This document shows positions 57,201-64,000 of a stretch of 64,000 nucleotides of DNA, in pieces. Every line of letters begins with the position of its first letter. Position 1 is the stretch's first letter. Location of the stretch: assembly GCF_014851395.1 (NCBI RefSeq), contig NW_024041150.1, positions 8,585,019 through 8,649,018 of the forward strand, given 5' to 3'. Under the pieces are notes generated by a model, which saw nothing but the letters and a program-made list of their open reading frames with translations, had not been told where the DNA came from and searched no databases. Source of the stretch: Micropterus salmoides (Eukaryota > Chordata > Actinopteri > Centrarchiformes > Centrarchidae). Both the position numbers and the translations under genes were made by a program.

Positions 57201-60200
57201 CCAGAACCTGATCCCGCAGGAACCTGAAACGCACAACACCTGAACCTGAAACGCACAACACCTGAACCTGAAACGCACAACACCTGAACCTGATCCCGCT
57301 GGAACCTGAAAAACAACACCCGAACCTGATCCCGCAGGAACCTGAAACGCACAACACCTGAACCTGAAACGCACAACACCTGAACCTGATCCCGCAGGAA
57401 CCTGAAACGCACAACACCTGAACCTGGAACGCACAACACCTGAACCTGATCCCGCAGGAACCTGAAACGCACAACACCTGAAATGCACAACACCAGAACC
57501 TGATCCCGCAGGAACCTGAAATGCACAACACCAGAACCTGATCCCGCAGGAACCTGAAACACAAGACCAGAACCTGAACCCGCAGGAACCTGAAACACAA
57601 CACCCGAACCTGATCCCGCAGGAACCTGAAACACAACACCTGAACCTGATCCGCACAACACCAGAACCTGATCCCACAGGAACCTGAAATGCACAACAGC
57701 AGAACCTGATCCCGCAGGAACCTGAAACACAACACCTGAACCTGATCCCGCGGGAACCTGAAACACAACAACTGAACCTGATTCCGCAGGAACCTGAAAC
57801 ACAACAACTGAACCTGATCCCGCAGGAACCTGAAACACAACAACTGAACCTGATCCCGCAGGAACCTGAAACGCACAACACCTGAACCTGATCCCGCAGG
57901 AACCTGAAACGCACAACACCTGAACCTGGAACGCACAACACCTGAACCTGATCCCGCAGGAACCTGAAACGCACAACACCTGAACCTGGAACGCACAACA
58001 CCTGAACCTGATCCCGCAGGAACCTGAAACGCACAACACCAGAACCTGATCCCGCAGGAACCTGAAACGCACAACACCAGAACCTGATCCCGCAGGAACC
58101 TGAAACGCACAACACCCGAACCTGATCCCGCAGGAACCTGAAACGCACAACACCCGAACCTGATCCCGCAGGAACCTGAAACGCACAACACCAGAACCTG
58201 ATCCCGCAGGAACCTGAAACGCACAACACCCGAACCTGATCCCGCAGGAACCTGAAACGCACAACACCCGAACCTGATCCCGCGGGAACCTGAAACGCAC
58301 AACACCCGAACCTGATCCCGCGGGAACCTGAAACGCACAACACCCGAACCTGATCCCGCGGGAACCTGAAACGCACAAGACCAGAACCTGATCCCGCAGG
58401 AACCTGAAACGCACAACACCTGAACCTGATCCCGCAGGAACCTGAAACGCACAACACCAGAACCTGATCCCGCAGGAACCTGAAACGCACAACACCAGAA
58501 CCTGATCCCGCAGGAACCTGAAACGCACAACACCAGAACCTGATCCCGCAGCAACCTGAAACGCACAACAACAAAACCTGACCCCGCAGGAACCTGAAAC
58601 GCACAACACCTGAACCTGATCCCGCAGGAACCTGAAACGCACAACACCTGAACCTGATCCCGCTGGAACCTGAAACGCACAACACCAGAACCTGATCCTG
58701 CAGGAACCTGAAACGCACAACACCTGAACCTGAAACGCACAACACCAGAACCTGATCCCGCAGGAACCTGAAACGCACAACACCAGAACCTGATCCCGCA
58801 GGAACCTGAAACGCACAACACCAGAACCTGATCCCGCAGGAACCTGAAACGCACAACACCTGAACCTGATCCCGCGGGAACCTGAAACGCACAACACCCG
58901 AACCTGATCCCGCGGGAACCTGAAACGCACAACACCCGAACCTGAACCCGCAGGAACCTGAAACGCACAACACCAGAACCTGATCCCGCAGGAACCTGAA
59001 ACGCACAACACCAGAACCTGATCCCGCAGGAACCTGAAACGCACAACACCAGAACCTGATCCCGCAGGAACCTGAAACGCACAACACCAGAACCTGATCC
59101 CGCAGGAACCTGAAACGCACAACAACAAAACCTGATCCCGCAGGAACCTGAAACGCACAACAACAAAACCTGATCCCGCAGGAACCTGAAACGCACAACA
59201 CCTGAACCTGATCCCGCAGGAACCTGAAACGCACAACACCTGAACCTGATCCCGCAGGAACCTGAAACGCACAACACCCGAACCTGATCCCGCTGGAACC
59301 TGAAACGCACAACACCCGAACCTCATCCCGCAGGAACCTGAAACGCACAACACCCGAACCTCATCCCGCAGGAACCTGAAACGCACAACACCTGAACCTG
59401 ATCCCGCAGGAACCTGAAATGCACAACACCAGAACCTGATCCCGCAGGAACCTGATCCCGCAGGAACCTGAAAAACAACACCCGAACCTGATCCCGCGGG
59501 AACCTGAAACACAAGACCAGAACCTGAACCCGCGGGAACCTGAAACACAACACCCGAACCTCATCCCGCAGGAACCTGAAACACAACACCTGAACCTGAT
59601 CCGCACAACACCAGAACCTGATCCTACAGAAACCTGAAATGCACAACAGCAGAACCTGATCCTACAGAAACCTGAAATGCACAACAGCAGAACCTGATCC
59701 TACAGAAACCTGAAATGCACAACAGCAGAACCTGATCCTACAGAAACCTGAAATGCACAACAGCAGAACCTGATCCCGCAGGAACCTGAAACACAACACC
59801 TAAACCTGATCCCGCGGGAACCTGAAACACAACAACTGAACCTGATCCCGCAGGAACCTGAAACACAACAACTGAACCTGATCCCGCAGGAACCTGAAAC
59901 ACAACACCTGAACCTGATCCTGCAGGAACCTGAAACGCACAACACCTGAACCTGGAACGCACAACACCTGAACCTGAACCCGCTGGAACCTGAAACGCAC
60001 AACACCTGAACCTGGAACGCACAACACCAGAACCTGATCCCGCAGGAACCTGAAACGCACAACACCAGAACCTGATCCCGCAGGAACCTGAAACGCACAA
60101 CACCTGAACCTGATCCCACAGGAACCTGAAACACAACACCTGAACCTGATCCGCACAACACCAGAACCTGATCCCACAGGAACCTGAAATGCACAACACT

Positions 60201-63097
60201 AGAACCTGATCCCGCAGGAACATGAAACACAACACCTGAACCTGATCCCGCGGGAACCTGAAACACAACACCTGAACCTGATCTCGTGGGAACCTGAAAC
60301 ACAACACCTGAACCTGATCCCGCAGGAACCTGAAACGCACAACACCTGAACCTGATCCCGCTGGAACCTGAAACACAAGACCAGAACCTGAACCCGCAGG
60401 AACCTGAAACAACACCTGAACCTGATCCCGCAGGAACCTGAAACGCACAACACCTGAACCTGATCCCGCAGGAACCTGAAACGCACAACACCTGAACCTG
60501 ATCCCGCAGGAACCTGAAATGCACAACAGCAGAACATGATCCTGCAGGAACCTGAAACACAACACCTGAACCTGATCCCGCGGGAACCTGAAACAACACC
60601 CGAACCTGATCTCGTGGGAACCTGAAACACAACACCTGAACCTGATCCCGCGGGAACCTGAAACGCACAACACCTGAACCTGATCCCGCAGGAACCTGAA
60701 ACGCACAACACCTGAACCTGATCCCGCTGGAACCTGAAACACAAGACCAGAACCTGAACCCGCAGGAACCTGAAACAACACCAGAACCTGATCCCGCGGG
60801 AACCTGAAACAAAACACCCGAACCTGATCTTGTGGGAAGCTGAAACACAACACCAGAACCTGATCCTGCTGGAACCTGAAACAACACCTGAGAGCAGATG
60901 CTCGTGGAAACATCAGCATTTATTTAAACACATGAAGAAGAGTTTGGCTCACCGATGCTCCCGCCTCCTCCTGCTCCTGAAACGCACAACACCCGAACCT
61001 CATCCCGCAGGAACCTGAAACGCACAACACCTGAACCTGATCCCGCAGGAACCTGAAATGCACAACACCAGAACCTGATCCCGCAGGAACCTGATCCCGC
61101 AGGAACCTGAAAAACAACACCCGAACCTGATCCCGCGGGAACCTGAAACACAAGACCAGAACCTGAACCCGCGGGAACCTGAAACACAACACCCGAACCT
61201 CATCCCGCAGGAACCTGAAACACAACACCTGAACCTGATCCGCACAACACCAGAACCTGATCCTACAGAAACCTGAAATGCACAACAGCAGAACCTGATC
61301 CTACAGAAACCTGAAATGCACAACAGCAGAACCTGATCCTACAGAAACCTGAAATGCACAACAGCAGAACCTGATCCTACAGAAACCTGAAATGCACAAC
61401 AGCAGAACCTGATCCCGCAGGAACCTGAAACACAACACCTAAACCTGATCCCGCGGGAACCTGAAACACAACAACTGAACCTGATCCCGCAGGAACCTGA
61501 AACACAACAACTGAACCTGATCCCGCAGGAACCTGAAACACAACACCTGAACCTGATCCTGCAGGAACCTGAAACGCACAACACCTGAACCTGGAACGCA
61601 CAACACCTGAACCTGAACCCGCTGGAACCTGAAACGCACAACACCTGAACCTGGAACGCACAACACCAGAACCTGATCCCGCAGGAACCTGAAACGCACA
61701 ACACCAGAACCTGATCCCGCAGGAACCTGAAACGCACAACACCTGAACCTGATCCCACAGGAACCTGAAACACAACACCTGAACCTGATCCGCACAACAC
61801 CAGAACCTGATCCCACAGGAACCTGAAATGCACAACACTAGAACCTGATCCCGCAGGAACATGAAACACAACACCTGAACCTGATCCCGCGGGAACCTGA
61901 AACACAACACCTGAACCTGATCTCGTGGGAACCTGAAACACAACACCTGAACCTGATCCCGCAGGAACCTGAAACGCACAACACCTGAACCTGATCCCGC
62001 TGGAACCTGAAACACAAGACCAGAACCTGAACCCGCAGGAACCTGAAACAACACCTGAACCTGATCCCGCAGGAACCTGAAACGCACAACACCTGAACCT
62101 GATCCCGCAGGAACCTGAAACGCACAACACCTGAACCTGATCCCGCAGGAACCTGAAATGCACAACAGCAGAACATGATCCTGCAGGAACCTGAAACACA
62201 ACACCTGAACCTGATCCCGCGGGAACCTGAAACAACACCCGAACCTGATCTCGTGGGAACCTGAAACACAACACCTGAACCTGATCCCGCGGGAACCTGA
62301 AACGCACAACACCTGAACCTGATCCCGCAGGAACCTGAAACGCACAACACCTGAACCTGATCCCGCTGGAACCTGAAACACAAGACCAGAACCTGAACCC
62401 GCAGGAACCTGAAACAACACCAGAACCTGATCCCGCGGGAACCTGAAACAAAACACCCGAACCTGATCTTGTGGGAAGCTGAAACACAACACCAGAACCT
62501 GATCCTGCTGGAACCTGAAACAACACCTGAGAGCAGATGCTCGTGGAAACATCAGCATTTATTTAAACACATGAAGAAGAGTTTGGCTCACCGATGCTCC
62601 CGCCTCCTCCTGCTCCTTGGAGACCATCGCCAGGCGCTCCTGCAGCATCCGGACCGCCTCCTGGTCTCCCCGGAGACGGGCGCTCAGCTCTGCGTTGTCG
62701 TTGCTGAGCTGCAGGTTTCTGCTGCTCAGGTCCAGAACCTCCTCCCGGTACCTGGAGTTCTGCGGGAGAAACAGAGTTTTACCTTTCTGCCCCCCCTCAG
62801 AGGTCAGAGGTCAGAGTCTGGAGGTCCTCACCTCCCTGTGCAGCCGCTCCTCCTCCTCCCTGCTCCTCTCGTGGTCCCTCTCCATCTCCTCCAGGCTCCT
62901 CCTTACGGACCATACAGAGCGTCAGTCAGTCTGATCTTTAGTAAAACCCTGATCTGCAGCGACCCCCCCGACACCTCAGAGCCTTTACTCACCTCTTCTT
63001 GGCCACGTCGTCCTCCAGGTTCTGGACTTCCTGCTGCAGCAGGCTCACCCGCTCCAGCAGAGCCCCGTTCTCTGACCGGACCTCCTCCAGCTGAGTC
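51232..63097 (-). CDS. ninl: ninein-like centrosomal coiled-coil protein, C-terminal half
   Basis: Centrosomal scaffold of the ninein family, which anchors gamma-tubulin complexes and microtubule minus ends. Eleven exons read 63097-62993, 62901-62832, 62759-62592, 54853-54737, 54589-54476, 54388-54242, 53886-53735, 53647-53534, 53449-53240, 51619-51506 and 51423-51232, giving about 500 residues of nearly continuous coiled coil (for example NSRYREEVLDLSSRNLQLS, VEKLQQAALSLESEAGLL). The last exon, with VENSQLMKALQVTERRQKS and KKNFLLEEKVHALNRLL, is the typical ninein-family C-terminus. Later exons are whole codons (114, 210, 114, 147 nt) except 53886-53735, which is 152 nt and ends with an extra-CA-like CAACACACAAG, a probable 2-nt error or mutation. 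ninl rather than nin is favoured by linkage to abhd12. The 5' half lies beyond 64000. Confidence 0.75.
52324..52433. repeat. 15-bp tandem repeat, 7 copies
   Basis: GTACTGCATGTTGGA repeated seven times without interruption inside a ninl intron. Confidence 0.97.
53094..53215. repeat. 40-bp tandem repeat, 3 copies
   Basis: Three units built on CTCCTAGAAGTACTGTAGTA and CTCTGTGGGACCCTGCGGT. The array ends about 25-30 nt from the donor of exon 53240-53449 on the minus strand, so it lies at the 5' end of that intron. Confidence 0.92.
53910..54001. repeat. long imperfect inverted repeat
   Basis: CTAGTGAGACCTGGACTA and related ACTAATGAGACCTGGACT modules face their complements (AGTCCAAGTCTCATTAGT, TAGTCCAGGTCTCACTAG) around a TCTCTTT spacer near 53944. 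It sits in a ninl intron just upstream (minus strand) of exon 53886-53735. Confidence 0.85.
54857..62528. repeat. giant 38-bp minisatellite filling a ninl intron
   Basis: About 200 units of roughly 38 bp, minus-strand core GTTCTGGTGTTGTGCGTTTCAG plus GTTCCTGCGGGATCAG. It occupies about 99% of the intron between exons 62592-62759 and 54737-54853. The unit next to exon 54853 provides that exon's real acceptor (TGTTGTGTGTTTCAG followed by the GTG codon). None of the three minus-strand frames contains a stop in most units, which produces very long artefactual open frames. Confidence 0.97.
59340..62617. repeat. 1639-bp tandem duplication within the 38-bp array
   Basis: 59340-60978 and 60979-62617 match with a constant offset of 1639 and no difference seen by eye. 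The unit includes about 1.58 kb of array, the intron start and the last 26 or so bases of ninl exon 62592-62759. The junction shares CCT with both parents, as expected for microhomology-mediated duplication. The partial exon copy lies at about 60953-60978. Confidence 0.9.
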
Positions 63098-64000
63098 CTG
63101 CAGCAGCAAACCAGAACAAGTCAGAGACCGAACAGCTCAGGAGCCCTAACCTCGTCACACATCTCATGACGCCGCTGCGCTGATTTCGGACGCATTCAGT
63201 GATTCATTTAGGTTCCTACAGATCCGGTCTCTGAAGGCCTCAGTCTGCTTCAAACAAGGTGATTCAGATATCCGGTCTGAAACTGTCAACTCGGCTCACG
63301 TGAAACCTAAACCAAGGGGATACCAAAAACCCGGTACCAGATGTGACAGTGAAGGAGGAGACAAAAACAAATGTTCAGTAAATGTTTGATTTGAACCAAA
63401 TCAGAGCTAAATGTTTCTAAGATATTTATGTTGCTGGAAACAGATCCTGAAGGTTCTGCCTCAGATTAGTTTACGGATCCTCTGAAGAGGTAAGAAAAAC
63501 CCTTACACCACATTAACTTTCCCTCAGGAGCAGAAACCAGGATCTGACTTTGATCCTGATCACACGTTCGGCCCTAGCTCCCGGCCCCAGAGTGGAGCCG
63601 GTGGAGAGGGGGCTTCAGATCTATGATCCAGGATCTCGTGGATCACCTGACGGCTCGGCTTCACTCAACTGCAGCTACGTTCATGTTTCATCTGAAGCAA
63701 ACTGAGGCCTTAAATCTGGACTCTGACCTCCATCGGGTCCCAGAGCTGCTGTGCTGCCGTGAACCTGTTTAAATCACGCTGAGAGGAAACGGCGGCGGCG
63801 GGCAGGTGAGGCTCTGCTTCATGCTTTGTGATTGGGTTAGAGATGAAGGTTAGAGAGGCCGGCGTGCAGAGCGTCTACCTGAGGAAGGCTCACATGATCG
63901 ATTAGTCATTCAGGTTCTGTTTAAAGCAGGTTAGTCATCATGCGGACCAGGTTTCGGGTCTCCGAGCCGTCTCATGCTCCACAAACCTGTGTGGGCTGGC
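63098..64000 (-). other. ninl upstream intron, no exon recognised
   Basis: Sequence 5' (minus strand) of the most upstream recognised ninl exon. No coiled-coil coding stretch with splice sites was seen to the end of the window. Confidence 0.4.

Noticed and set aside
54089..62558. Very long minus-strand frames of 390-1800 codons as repeat-protein genes
   Set aside because: A 38-bp unit without stops is open in all frames; exons of ninl flank it with good splice sites, so it is an intron.

Overview
The window looks like nuclear DNA of a teleost fish. The evidence is multi-exon genes with GT/AG introns, a mobile-element set typical of fish (a DIRS-type tyrosine recombinase, a Gmr1-like Ty3/gypsy element with integrase ahead of reverse transcriptase, L2/CR1-group LINEs, a tRNA-derived SINE), very abundant tandem repeats, and an abhd12 gene near a ninein-family gene, as on human chromosome 20p11.2 (human linkage from memory).

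Layout. The window is three contigs joined by two gaps of exactly 500 N. Contig A (1-22437) holds a GT-rich minisatellite, a 5'-truncated DIRS recombinase, an 11-copy 67-bp repeat, a multi-exon gene of an uncharacterised family (8572-13940 or beyond), a 48-bp minisatellite inside one of its introns whose minus strand behaves like coding sequence, and a damaged GPCR copy. Contig B (22938-48190) holds the Gmr1-like element, abhd12 (26822-34430), a nested stack of LINEs and one small DNA element (35270-42070), a solo LTR, and a better GPCR copy. Contig C (48691-64000) holds the 3' half of a ninein-like gene (ninl, minus strand), one intron of which is a 7.7-kb array of about 200 copies of a 38-bp unit.

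The main structural observation is that the last 3.8 kb of contig A (18644-22437) is the reverse complement of the last 3.8 kb of contig B (44364-48190), each running exactly to its contig end. That is an unmerged dovetail overlap, so contig B is probably inverted. Flipping B would also put abhd12 and ninl on the same strand, as in human.

The main biological observation is that tandem arrays sit repeatedly at the 3' ends of introns, just upstream of splice acceptors, in both abhd12 and ninl. In ninl the 38-bp unit itself contains the acceptor sequence, so the intron appears to have grown by amplification of its own 3' splice site. A recent 1639-bp duplication in that array also carried off the end of an exon, leaving a possible 24-nt microexon. 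abhd12 lacks one exon where a 72-bp minisatellite now lies.

Genes: abhd12 is a membrane serine hydrolase (lysophosphatidylserine lipase). ninl is a centrosomal coiled-coil protein. The GPCR is an orphan rhodopsin-like receptor. These have no evident joint pathway; the linkage of abhd12 and ninl is ancestral synteny.
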